Positions 8,168 to 15,356 of a stretch of DNA of 23,641 bases are shown piece after piece. Each line of letters begins with the position of its first letter. Position 1 is the first letter of the stretch. Both the position numbers and the translations under genes were made by a program. The notes beneath the pieces are model-generated. The model was given only the letters and a program-made list of their open reading frames with translations. It had not been told where the DNA came from and ran no database searches. This DNA comes from an uncultured Lachnoanaerobaculum sp. (lineage in GTDB: Bacteria; Bacillota; Clostridia; Lachnospirales; Lachnospiraceae): NCBI GenBank assembly GCA_937925515.1, contig CALALP010000088.1, positions 1-23,641 of the forward strand, read 5' to 3'.

Positions 8168-9910
8168 ATGGCATTTGACGGAATCGTAATTTCTAATCTT
8201 ACAAATGAACTAAGAACTAATCTTTTAGGTGGCAGAATTTCAAAAATTGCAATGCCAAACAAAGATGAGTTACTTTTTACTATAAAAAATAATTCTAAAA
8301 ATCATCTACTTTTAATATCAGCTAGTGCCTCATTACCTCTTATGTATTTAACAGATATAAAAAAAGTAAGCCCTCTTATTGCACCTGCTTTTTGCATGCT
8401 GCTTAGAAAGCATATAGGAACTGCCAAAATAGTTGAGATAAATCAATTAGGGCTTGAAAGAATAGTGTGCTTTGAACTTGAGCATTTAGATGAACTTGGA
8501 GATTTATGCAGAAAAAAACTTTACATAGAGTTAATGGGAAAGTATTCAAATATAATATTTACAGATAATGAAGATAACATTATAGATAGTATAAAGAGGG
8601 TATCTGTTCAGATAAGTTCACTTAGGGAAGTACTTCCAAACAGAAAATATTTTTTACCTGAGGAATTAAAAAAAGAAGAACTACTTAATTTAGATAAAGA
8701 AAACTTTGTAAATGTACTTAAAAATTCAAAGCACCCCTTATCAAAGGCAATATATCTAAGTTTTTCAGGGATAAGTCCTCTTATTGCAAATGAAATCTGT
8801 GAGCGAGCCGGCATTTCTAGCGAAAGTTTAATATCTGATTTAAGCGAAATAGAATTTACACATTTATATCATACAGTTGAGCTTTTACTGGAGGAAGTCA
8901 AAGAGGGAACATTTTACCCTAATATAATATATAAAAAAGATGAGCCTGTTGAGTTTAACTCTATTAAGCTTGTAAGTTATCCTATAAGAGGAGAATATAG
9001 CAGTAAACATTATGACAGTATAAGTAAACTTTTATACGATTATTATTCGGCCAAGGATAATTTGGTAAGAATACGTTCAAAGTCCTATGAACTTAGAAAA
9101 GTAGTTTCAAATGCACTTGAAAGAGCAGTAAAGAAGTTTGAGCTACAACAAAAGCAGTTAAAGGATACTAAGAAAAAGGATAAGTACAAGGTTTATGGAG
9201 ATTTGATAAATACTTTTGGATATGAACTTAAAGGAGGAGAAAAGGAACTTAGATGTGAAAATTACTATGATGACAATAAGGAGATAGTAATTCCACTTGA
9301 TACTAAGTTATCTGCAAAGGAAAATTCTAAAAAATATTATGATAAGTATTCAAAACTTAAAAGGACAGATGAGGCATTAAGTGTTGAAATAAAGAAAACA
9401 GAATTTGATATAGAAGTTTTATCAAGTATTATGACAAGCCTAGATATTGCAGGCTCTGAGGAAGATTTAATTCAGATAAGAGAGGAACTTAGTGAATATG
9501 GTTATGTAAAGAAAAATCTTACTGTAAAAAAAGTTAAGATAACCTCTAAGCCGTTTCACTATATATCTTCTGACGGTTTTCATATTTATGTAGGAAAAAA
9601 TAACTATCAAAATGATGAAATTACATTTAAACTTGCAGTTGGAAGTGATTGGTGGTTTCATGCAAAGGATATCCCCGGTTCACATGTAATAGTTAAAGCT
9701 GAAAATAAAGAAATAACTGATAAAACATTTGAGGAGGCGGCAAGTCTTGCAGCATATTATTCAAAGGCAAGAGAAACTCCTAAAGTAGAAGTGGACTATA
9801 TTCAAAGAAAAAACTTAAAAAAAGTTCCAAGTGGAGCTCCGGGGTTTGTAATTTACCACACAAATTGGTCTATGGTAGTAAAACCGGAAGTAAAGGTTTC
9901 GGAGGTCTAA
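8168..9910 (+). CDS. rqcH: Rqc2 homologue RqcH (NFACT protein)
   Basis: A 580-aa NFACT-family protein that binds the 50S-peptidyl-tRNA complex on stalled ribosomes and recruits tRNA-Ala for C-terminal tailing. Older annotations call it fibronectin-binding protein. NFACT-N (about 1-125) begins MAFDGIV and contains CMLLRKHI and ELMGKYSNII. A helix-hairpin-helix/middle region follows, then a long charged coiled coil (about 280-430), and the NFACT-R domain (about 455-560) with DGFHIYVGKNN and DWWFHAKDIPGSHV. ATG 8168 is preferred over the upstream TTG at 8153 because GAAAGGA lies at 8155-8161. Position 97-98 is Glu-Arg where, as I recall, the well-studied B. subtilis protein has Asp-Arg. The next gene starts one base after the stop, so they are translationally coupled. 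Confidence 0.93.
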   Translation: MAFDGIVISNLTNELRTNLLGGRISKIAMPNKDELLFTIKNNSKNHLLLISASASLPLMYLTDIKKVSPLIAPAFCMLLRKHIGTAKIVEINQLGLERIVCFELEHLDELGDLCRKKLYIELMGKYSNIIFTDNEDNIIDSIKRVSVQISSLREVLPNRKYFLPEELKKEELLNLDKENFVNVLKNSKHPLSKAIYLSFSGISPLIANEICERAGISSESLISDLSEIEFTHLYHTVELLLEEVKEGTFYPNIIYKKDEPVEFNSIKLVSYPIRGEYSSKHYDSISKLLYDYYSAKDNLVRIRSKSYELRKVVSNALERAVKKFELQQKQLKDTKKKDKYKVYGDLINTFGYELKGGEKELRCENYYDDNKEIVIPLDTKLSAKENSKKYYDKYSKLKRTDEALSVEIKKTEFDIEVLSSIMTSLDIAGSEEDLIQIREELSEYGYVKKNLTVKKVKITSKPFHYISSDGFHIYVGKNNYQNDEITFKLAVGSDWWFHAKDIPGSHVIVKAENKEITDKTFEEAASLAAYYSKARETPKVEVDYIQRKNLKKVPSGAPGFVIYHTNWSMVVKPEVKVSEV

Positions 9911-9911
9911 T

Positions 9912-10442
9912 ATGTTTAAAACATTATGGTCGTTAATTAAATGGATTTTCGGTGGTATATATAAGGGTATTTCAGGTTTATGGAAATCGTTTTGGGTTTC
10001 AATTTTTGGAAGACTATTTGAGGGAGGAGTTCTTGAAAACTATACTGAAATGCCGGTTGATAGTCTTACTAGAGAATATGGAATTTATCTTATGGAAAAT
10101 GAAGAGATAGAAATAGGCTTTAAACTTGTAAGAGATGCTCTTATTTTCACAAATAAAAGAATAATTCTAACTGACCAAATAGAGGCTACAGGAGTAAGAA
10201 TGAGAATTGAATCTATTAATCTTTATTCAGTAGTTGCTATAAGTATGGAAACAGCAGGACTTAATTTTGATGATTGTGAATTGACATTTAAATATATTAG
10301 TTCTCCACATATAAGAGGCTACAATATTGAATACAAAGAGCATACACTTAAATTTCCGACTAACTATGACGTTCAGTCCCTTTATATAGCACTTCAAGAC
10401 TTGGCTTATAAAAATTGTATAAGAATCAATAATTTAGATTGA
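9912..10442 (+). CDS. Bacterial PH-domain protein (bPH_1-like)
   Basis: A 176-aa protein. Residues about 45-165 resemble the bacterial pleckstrin-homology family (Pfam bPH_1 / DUF1696): a strand with GFKLVRDALIFTNKRIILTD, then the SVVAISMETAG segment. The first ~40 residues form an extra aromatic, hydrophobic stretch (LWSLIKWIFGGIYKGISGLW) that could be an amphipathic or membrane-associating helix. It starts one base after the rqcH stop, behind GGAGG at 9901-9905, so it belongs to the rqcH transcript. No biochemical role is known for the family. Whether it helps ribosome quality control is only suggested by position. Confidence 0.7.
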   Translation: MFKTLWSLIKWIFGGIYKGISGLWKSFWVSIFGRLFEGGVLENYTEMPVDSLTREYGIYLMENEEIEIGFKLVRDALIFTNKRIILTDQIEATGVRMRIESINLYSVVAISMETAGLNFDDCELTFKYISSPHIRGYNIEYKEHTLKFPTNYDVQSLYIALQDLAYKNCIRINNLD

Positions 10443-10474
10443 TAAATAACAGTAGTTCAGGTGTGTTGCTTTAC

Positions 10475-10503
10475 TTGACGTAGATAGTATTAATCATTAT
10501 AAT
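10475..10503 (+). promoter_or_regulatory. Strong sigmaA-type promoter of the yicC-gmk-rpoZ operon
   Basis: TTGACG (10475-10480), a 17-base spacer and a perfect TATAAT (10498-10503). The start of transcription would be near 10510, about 30 bases before the TTG start codon. It is the best promoter match in the window. Confidence 0.88.
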
Positions 10504-10539
10504 AAACTAGATATGAGTATCTAAGAAAGAGGTGTTGCC

Positions 10540-11418
10540 TTGATAAGAAGTATGACAGGTTATGGTAAGGCTGATATTGTTTCAGAGAATTATAAATTAA
10601 ATGTGGAGATAAAATCAGTAAATCATAGATACCTTGATTTATCTATAAAGATGCCAAAAAGATTTAATATGTATGAAAGTATGATAAGAAATCTTGTAAG
10701 GGATTATGTACAAAGAGGAAAGGTAGACATTTATATTACTTTTGAAGATTATTCTAAAAGTTCCTCATCACTTAAATATAATTCTAAGCTTGCAAAAGAA
10801 TATGTTGAGTTTTTTGAGCAAATGCAAGCACAATTTGGACTTGTAAATGATGTAAAAGTGTCCACACTTGCAAGATTTCCGGAAGTTCTTACTATGGAAG
10901 ATATAAGTAATCATTCAGAAAATGATTGGGAAATGTTATCTGAGGCAATAAAGGAAGTTTGCAAAGGTCTTATAAAGTCAAAGGAACAAGAGGGAGAAAA
11001 TCTTAAAAAAGATATACTTGCAAAACTTGAGTATATGTTAGAACTTTTACAAAAAATAGAGGAGAGAGCCCCACAGATTATAGAGGAATATAAGTTAAAG
11101 CTTAGGGATAAAGTAAAAGATTTACTTGAAAATAATTCACTTGATGAGGGTAGAATTGCATCTGAAGTAGTTATTTATGCCGATAAGATATGTTTAGATG
11201 AAGAAATAGTAAGATTACATAGTCATATAAATGCTACTGAAAGAGAACTTAAAAAAGGTGGTTCAGTAGGAAGAAAACTTGACTTTATAGCTCAAGAATT
11301 AAATAGAGAGGCAAATACTATTTTATCTAAGACAGGAGATAGTCTAGTTGCTGAAACTGCTATTTCCTTAAAAACAGAGATAGAAAAGGTAAGAGAGCAG
11401 ATTCAGAATATAGAGTAA
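10540..11418 (+). CDS. yicC: YicC-family endoribonuclease
   Basis: A 292-aa YicC/YloC-family protein. The E. coli member is an endoribonuclease. The diagnostic N-terminus MIRSMTGYG and the C-terminal FIAQELNREANTILSK are both present, and the length is normal. Translation must begin at TTG 10540, because the conserved MIRSMTGYG starts there and AAAGAGGTG lies at 10527-10535. The next candidate, ATG at 10552, would remove the first part of the family signature. It is the first gene after a strong promoter, and gmk follows 10 bases after the stop, the usual arrangement in Firmicutes. The UUG start may lower translation. Confidence 0.93.
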   Translation: MIRSMTGYGKADIVSENYKLNVEIKSVNHRYLDLSIKMPKRFNMYESMIRNLVRDYVQRGKVDIYITFEDYSKSSSSLKYNSKLAKEYVEFFEQMQAQFGLVNDVKVSTLARFPEVLTMEDISNHSENDWEMLSEAIKEVCKGLIKSKEQEGENLKKDILAKLEYMLELLQKIEERAPQIIEEYKLKLRDKVKDLLENNSLDEGRIASEVVIYADKICLDEEIVRLHSHINATERELKKGGSVGRKLDFIAQELNREANTILSKTGDSLVAETAISLKTEIEKVREQIQNIE

Positions 11419-11428
11419 TGGAGATTAT

Positions 11429-12061
11429 ATGGAAAAAAAAGGATTATTAGTGGTTATATCAGGCTTTTCCGGTTCAGGAAAAGGTACTCTAATGAAAGAA
11501 CTTTTAAAAAGATATGACGATACTTATGCTTTATCAATATCAGCTACTACAAGAAGTCCAAGAGAGGGCGAGCTACATGGTAGAGAATATTTTTTTGTTA
11601 CCAAAGCTGAGTTTGAAAAGATGATTGAAAATGAAGAACTTATCGAGTATGCAGGATATGTAGGAAATTACTACGGAACACCTAAGCCTTATGTATTATC
11701 AAAATTACTTGAGGGTAAAGATGTTATACTTGAAATAGAAGTTCAAGGGGCAACAGACTTAAAGAAAAGATACCCTGAGGCAGTTATGATTTTTATAACT
11801 CCACCTGATAAGAAAACATTGGAAAAAAGATTAGTCGGCAGAGGTACTGAAAGTAAAGCGCAAATTGAAAATAGGCTTGAAAGAGCGGCCAAAGAGGCTG
11901 ATTCTATGGAAAATTATGATTATCTAATTATCAATGATGATATAGATGAAACAGTTGAGAAAATTCATAATTTAATTCAAGTTCAACACTGTCTTATAAA
12001 ATATAATAAGGAAGTGATAGAAAAAATAAAAGAGGATTTATGTCATAAGGAGGAAAATTAA
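11429..12061 (+). CDS. gmk: Guanylate kinase
   Basis: A 210-aa guanylate kinase (GMP + ATP to GDP + ADP), an essential cytoplasmic enzyme of nucleotide synthesis and ppGpp-related metabolism. The P-loop GFSGSGKGT is at residues 12-20. The GMP-binding segment contains TTRSPREGE and REYFF, and the lid region carries RLVGRGTES. The length matches bacterial Gmk. Its stop codon is directly abutted by the rpoZ ATG (no gap), and the rpoZ ribosome site AAGGAGGAAAA lies within the gmk 3' end, so the two are translationally coupled. Confidence 0.97.
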   Translation: MEKKGLLVVISGFSGSGKGTLMKELLKRYDDTYALSISATTRSPREGELHGREYFFVTKAEFEKMIENEELIEYAGYVGNYYGTPKPYVLSKLLEGKDVILEIEVQGATDLKKRYPEAVMIFITPPDKKTLEKRLVGRGTESKAQIENRLERAAKEADSMENYDYLIINDDIDETVEKIHNLIQVQHCLIKYNKEVIEKIKEDLCHKEEN

Positions 12062-12307
12062 ATGTTACATCCGTCATATACAGACTTAATAAATGTAGTA
12101 AATAGTGAGGTTGAACCGGGAGAACAACCTGTGGTACAAAGCAGATATTCTATTGTTATTGCTACTGCAAAAAGAGCAAGGCAACTTATCAATAAGACTG
12201 AGGCATTAGTTGAGTCAACAGGCAAAAAGCCTCTATCTGTTGCTATTGAAGAGCTTTATAAATCAAAAGTAAAGATTGTTAATGATGAGGCAGAAAATAT
12301 TAACTAA
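12062..12307 (+). CDS. rpoZ: RNA polymerase omega subunit
   Basis: An 81-aa omega subunit that binds beta' and assists RNA polymerase assembly. The conserved core S-R-Y-S-I-V-I-A-T-AKRARQL is at about 28-44, followed by the KPLSVAIEEL segment near 73. It is slightly short, as is usual in clostridia. The position immediately after gmk is the standard order. A hairpin with a short T run follows at 12315-12342, so part of transcription may end here. Confidence 0.95.
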   Translation: MLHPSYTDLINVVNSEVEPGEQPVVQSRYSIVIATAKRARQLINKTEALVESTGKKPLSVAIEELYKSKVKIVNDEAENIN

Positions 12308-12314
12308 AATAATG

Positions 12315-12342
12315 ACCTGGCTTTTTGGGCTAGGTTTTCTTT
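12315..12342 (+). terminator. Small hairpin between rpoZ and pgsA
   Basis: ACCTGGC (12315-12321) pairs with GCTAGGT (12329-12335), including one G-U pair, around a 7-base loop, and TTTCTTT follows. A weak intrinsic terminator or partial attenuator is likely. The pgsA ribosome site AAGGAGGT starts immediately afterwards, and no separate promoter is visible for pgsA, so read-through is expected. Confidence 0.6.
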
Positions 12343-12357
12343 ATAAGGAGGTAGAGC

Positions 12358-12900
12358 ATGAATTTACCAAATAAATTAACTCTTTTAAGAGTGCTTATGA
12401 TTCCTTTTTTTGTAGTTGCATTATTAATGGAAAATGGTAATAATCAAACATATTCAATAATTGCATTTATAATATTTGTTTTAGCAAGTATTACAGATGC
12501 ACTTGACGGATACATTGCAAGGAAATATAAACTAATAACAAATTTTGGGAAACTTATGGATCCTTTGGCAGATAAGCTATTAGTTTGCTCTGCACTCATT
12601 TGCTTTATAGAACTTGGAAGATTAAAAGCATGGGTAGTAATTATAATTATAGCAAGAGAGTTTGCAATTAGTGCATTTAGACTTATTGCAACTGAAAACG
12701 GTGTTGTTATAGCGGCAGGCATTTTAGGAAAACTAAAAACTGTATGTCAAATTATTACTGTAATGCTTTTAATACTTAACATAGAAGTTTTAAAGCCTTT
12801 GACAGATATACTTATAATAATTATGATTTTACTTACAATAGTTTCACTTATAGATTACATAGTTAAGAATCATAGTATTATAACTTCAGGGAAAATGTAG
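12358..12900 (+). CDS. pgsA: CDP-diacylglycerol-glycerol-3-phosphate 3-phosphatidyltransferase
   Basis: A 180-aa integral membrane enzyme that makes phosphatidylglycerol phosphate from CDP-diacylglycerol and glycerol 3-phosphate, the first committed step to phosphatidylglycerol and cardiolipin. The CDP-alcohol phosphotransferase motif is complete: D47, D50, G51, A54, R55, G64, D68, D72. Several hydrophobic helices are visible (about 10-25, 33-46, 92-108, 120-145, 150-170). The N-terminal NLPNKLTLLR is typical of PgsA. AAGGAGGT lies just ahead of the ATG. It sits in the position between rpoZ and cinA; pgsA-cinA adjacency is common in Firmicutes. Confidence 0.95.
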   Translation: MNLPNKLTLLRVLMIPFFVVALLMENGNNQTYSIIAFIIFVLASITDALDGYIARKYKLITNFGKLMDPLADKLLVCSALICFIELGRLKAWVVIIIIAREFAISAFRLIATENGVVIAAGILGKLKTVCQIITVMLLILNIEVLKPLTDILIIIMILLTIVSLIDYIVKNHSIITSGKM

Positions 12901-12930
12901 GTGGTTTACAAAAATTACATGAGGTGAAGA

Positions 12931-13665
12931 ATGGATATTGCACAAATAACAAGATATAAGACTATTAAGCTATATGGACTAAATCCGGAGGCAGTAGAGG
13001 CAGTTATTCAAAAAGAAATAAATGAGCTTGAGGGAGTAAATTATGTAATAGAACTCCATGACGGTAGAATACATATAGTGCTTTCTGCATCAGCTAATTC
13101 AGAAGAAGAGGCAAAAGAAACAATAAAGCCTATGTATACATTTCTAAAAAAAGAACTTGGAGAGTTTATATATTCTACAAGAAAAGAGGATACTCTCGAG
13201 GCAATAGTAGTAAAGCTTTTAGAAAAGTATGAGCTTACAGTTTCAACAACTGAATCTTGTACAGGGGGGCTACTTGCAGCAAGATTTATAAATGTTGCAG
13301 GGGTTTCAGAAGTATATAAAGAGGGATTTATTACTTACACCAATAAGTCAAAGAGAAAAAGGCTTAATGTAGATAAGCAGACATTAAAAAAATATGGTGC
13401 TGTAAGTAAGCAAACAGCTAAAGAAATGGTTATGGGTCTTGTAATGCAAACAGACTCCGATTGTGGACTTGCAGTTACAGGAATTGCAGGCCCTGACGGT
13501 GGAACAATAGAAAAACCTGTCGGCTTAGTATATATAGCTTGCTTTGTAAAAAATACAACAGTTGTTAAAAAATATAATTTTGACGGAGATAGAATGCAGG
13601 TAAGAGAGCAGGCAGTTTCAGCAGCCCTAAATTTACTTAGAAAAACTATTCTTGAAGTTTTATAA
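12931..13665 (+). CDS. cinA: CinA lacking the N-terminal MoCF-like domain
   Basis: A 244-aa CinA-family protein. Residues about 95-244 are the C-terminal CinA/PncC domain (nicotinamide-nucleotide amidase, recycling NMN), with TTESCTGG at 106-113 and GIAGPDGG plus KPVGLVYIA further on. Residues about 1-90 resemble the small middle domain that normally links the two halves of CinA. The N-terminal MoaB/MogA-like COG1058 domain of full-length CinA (about 410 aa, normally carrying the ADP-ribose pyrophosphatase activity) is missing. It cannot lie upstream, since pgsA ends only 30 bases before. The ATG is behind GAGGTGAAGA. The protein is therefore probably an amidase only. The preserved middle domain suggests loss of the front domain rather than an original stand-alone PncC. 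Confidence 0.9.
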   Translation: MDIAQITRYKTIKLYGLNPEAVEAVIQKEINELEGVNYVIELHDGRIHIVLSASANSEEEAKETIKPMYTFLKKELGEFIYSTRKEDTLEAIVVKLLEKYELTVSTTESCTGGLLAARFINVAGVSEVYKEGFITYTNKSKRKRLNVDKQTLKKYGAVSKQTAKEMVMGLVMQTDSDCGLAVTGIAGPDGGTIEKPVGLVYIACFVKNTTVVKKYNFDGDRMQVREQAVSAALNLLRKTILEVL

Positions 13666-13688
13666 TATTTAAGTCAAAAAGGAGGCAC

Positions 13689-13991
13689 ATGTATATAGGA
13701 GAAAAAATTAAACCCCAAAAAGGGAAGATTTTAAATAATCTAAAAAAATTAAAGCCTTCTTTTAGTACCTATGTTATAGTATTAGATTTTAGAGAGAAAA
13801 AAATAGAAATTTATCATAGCATAATTTTTATAAATATTTGTAAAACACAAAAGTCTAATAGATTCATAATAATAGGAATTGCAGCAAATAAACAAGAGGC
13901 ATTTAGATTAGTTAGAGATATTGTACAAGACATTTACAAAGTCGGAGTAGGTCTTGATTTTAGTCGCCTTAGTGGTTTGGAGGTGAAATAA
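13689..13991 (+). CDS. Hypothetical protein, 100 aa
   Basis: I do not recognise a named family. The start is supported by GGAGG at 13681-13685, and the stop overlaps the start of the next gene by one base (TAATG), so it is a real coupled gene. The N-terminal third is basic (Lys-rich). The middle is a pair of hydrophobic strands (YVIVLDF, IIFINI), and the C-terminal half holds IIIGIAANKQEAFRLVRDIVQDIY, which looks like a strand followed by a helix. It has no signal peptide and no clear membrane span. It lies in a run with DUF2953 and gerW, so an envelope or spore-linked role is possible but unsupported by sequence. Confidence 0.75.
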   Translation: MYIGEKIKPQKGKILNNLKKLKPSFSTYVIVLDFREKKIEIYHSIIFINICKTQKSNRFIIIGIAANKQEAFRLVRDIVQDIYKVGVGLDFSRLSGLEVK

Positions 13992-14944
13992 TGGCAATAT
14001 TTTTATTAATTTTAAAAATAATAGGTATCATTTTACTGATTATTCTAGGAATTGTCATTTTTCTACTCTTAATTTTATTATTTATGCCATTTAGGTATAG
14101 AATAAAAGGAAATTATAATCGAGAGGGCTTTAAATTAGCAGGCGATGTTTTTTATTTTTTTAAGGTATTAAATTATCACATAGCTTTTGATAATGGAATG
14201 ACTTCATTTTTAAGAATACTTAACTTTAAATTATTTGAAGACAATGATGAAAATGAAGAAGAAGAAATTAGTGAAGATGAAGTTAAGGAGTCTATTAAAA
14301 AAGAGGAACTCGAGTCTGAAGTTAGCAAGGAAGAAGTAACTAAACCTACTAAAAAAGAAGAGTTTAAGTCTGAATTTAGTGAGGAAGAGGCAAAAAAGCT
14401 ACTTGAAGATGCTAATAAAGCAGGAAACTATACTGAAGTCATCTCAGACCAAAAAGTTGAAGAAACTGTTTTAGAAAAAGATTTGAATAAAGAAGATTTA
14501 GATAAAGAAGATTTAGACAAAAAAGTAAAAAAAGAAAAGCCTTTTTATATAAAGATAAGGGATAAACTATTAGATTTAAAAAATAAAAAGGAAACCCTAT
14601 CAAAAGAATTTAATGACAAAAGAAATAGGCGAGCTGTTAAGTTATTATATGAGAGATTAAAGAAGTTACTAAAACATTATTTCCCTAAAAAACTTAGCGG
14701 CAACATAGAATTTGGTTTTTCAGAGCCTAACTTAACAGGAGAGGTTTTGGGATATATGTCTATTTTTTTAGGGTTATTTGAGCATAAGTTAGAAATTGTT
14801 CCATATTTTAATAAACAGATTATGGACATAGATTTGAACCTAGAGGGAAGAGTTAGACTGATTCATTTACTAATTGCAATAATAGTGATTATACTTAGTA
14901 AAGATGTTAGACGTTTATATAAAAAAATTAAGGCGTGGAGGTAA
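13991..14944 (+). CDS. DUF2953 membrane-anchored protein
   Basis: A 317-aa protein. Residues about 3-32 are a strong N-terminal transmembrane helix, followed by PFRYRI, which is typical of the DUF2953 family. Residues about 85-190 are an acidic/lysine-rich linker with internal repeats (tandem units at 14297-14398 and 14480-14524). The C-terminal part (about 220-317) carries GNIEFGFSEPNLTGEVLGYMS, the family hallmark, and a hydrophobic end segment LIHLLIAIIVIILS. Pairing with gerW immediately downstream is the usual arrangement in clostridia. The GerW ribosome site overlaps this gene's 3' end. Function is unknown; a spore or envelope role is inferred only from the neighbour. Confidence 0.82.
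   Translation: MAIFLLILKIIGIILLIILGIVIFLLLILLFMPFRYRIKGNYNREGFKLAGDVFYFFKVLNYHIAFDNGMTSFLRILNFKLFEDNDENEEEEISEDEVKESIKKEELESEVSKEEVTKPTKKEEFKSEFSEEEAKKLLEDANKAGNYTEVISDQKVEETVLEKDLNKEDLDKEDLDKKVKKEKPFYIKIRDKLLDLKNKKETLSKEFNDKRNRRAVKLLYERLKKLLKHYFPKKLSGNIEFGFSEPNLTGEVLGYMSIFLGLFEHKLEIVPYFNKQIMDIDLNLEGRVRLIHLLIAIIVIILSKDVRRLYKKIKAWR
14297..14398 (+). repeat. Tandem 16-residue repeat in DUF2953 linker
   Basis: Two 48-base units, 14297-14344 (KKEELESEVSKEEVTK) and 14351-14398 (KKEEFKSEFSEEEAKK), are separated by a Pro-Thr dipeptide, giving a 54-base period. The units are similar at both DNA and protein level and encode a charged, helix-prone linker. Confidence 0.75.
14480..14524 (+). repeat. Three 15-base repeats encoding a five-residue unit
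   Basis: GATTTGAATAAAGAA, GATTTAGATAAAGAA and GATTTAGACAAAAAA follow each other, encoding DLNKE-DLDKE-DLDKK. A short in-frame tandem repeat of this kind can gain or lose units by slippage without breaking the frame. Confidence 0.85.
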
Positions 14945-14946
14945 TT

Positions 14947-15339
14947 ATGGCTAATAATAACATGGAAACCGGAATAGAAACAATGTTTAAGGGCATGAGA
15001 GAACTTATGAATACAAAGACAGTAGTCGGAGAGCCTATGCAGGTAGGCGAGGCAACTATTATTCCTTTGGTTGATGTTTCTTGGGGAATGGGTTCAGGAG
15101 GTTTTTCAAAAGAACAAAAAGAAACAGGTGCAGGGGGTATGGGAGCAAAAGTATCTCCGGCAGCAGTGCTTATAATACAAAATGGAATCACAAAACTTGT
15201 AAATGTAAGAAATCAAGACATTGTAAATAAGGCACTTGACCTTGTTCCTGATTTAATAAATAGATTTACTTCTAAAGATGAAATTTCATCTGAGGCTGTT
15301 GAGGCGGCAAATGACATAGTAAACGATAAACAGCAGTAA
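14947..15339 (+). CDS. gerW: GerW family sporulation protein (YtfJ)
   Basis: A 130-aa GerW/YtfJ-family protein. The N-terminal helix MFKGMRELMNTKTVVGEP and the glycine-rich core VDVSWGMGSGG with GMGAKVSPAAVLII are typical. ATG 14947 is chosen because GTGGAGG at 14935-14941 is the ribosome binding site; the in-frame GTG at 14935 is part of it. In B. subtilis, GerW is made during sporulation and affects germination. Homologues are also common in clostridia of unclear sporulation status, so this gene alone does not prove spore formation. It partners with the DUF2953 gene. Confidence 0.88.
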   Translation: MANNNMETGIETMFKGMRELMNTKTVVGEPMQVGEATIIPLVDVSWGMGSGGFSKEQKETGAGGMGAKVSPAAVLIIQNGITKLVNVRNQDIVNKALDLVPDLINRFTSKDEISSEAVEAANDIVNDKQQ

Positions 15340-15356
15340 ACTGTAAGGATAATCTT

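Noticed and set aside
10455..10490. A stretch resembling the 7051 hairpin (GTGTTGCT...AGTAT)
   Set aside because: The bases do not form a stable stem, and the same region is a near-consensus promoter, so the likeness is probably coincidence.
14928..15191. 87-aa minus-strand open frame opposite gerW
   Set aside because: Shadow of gerW; the plus-strand gene has family motifs and a ribosome site, the antisense frame has neither.
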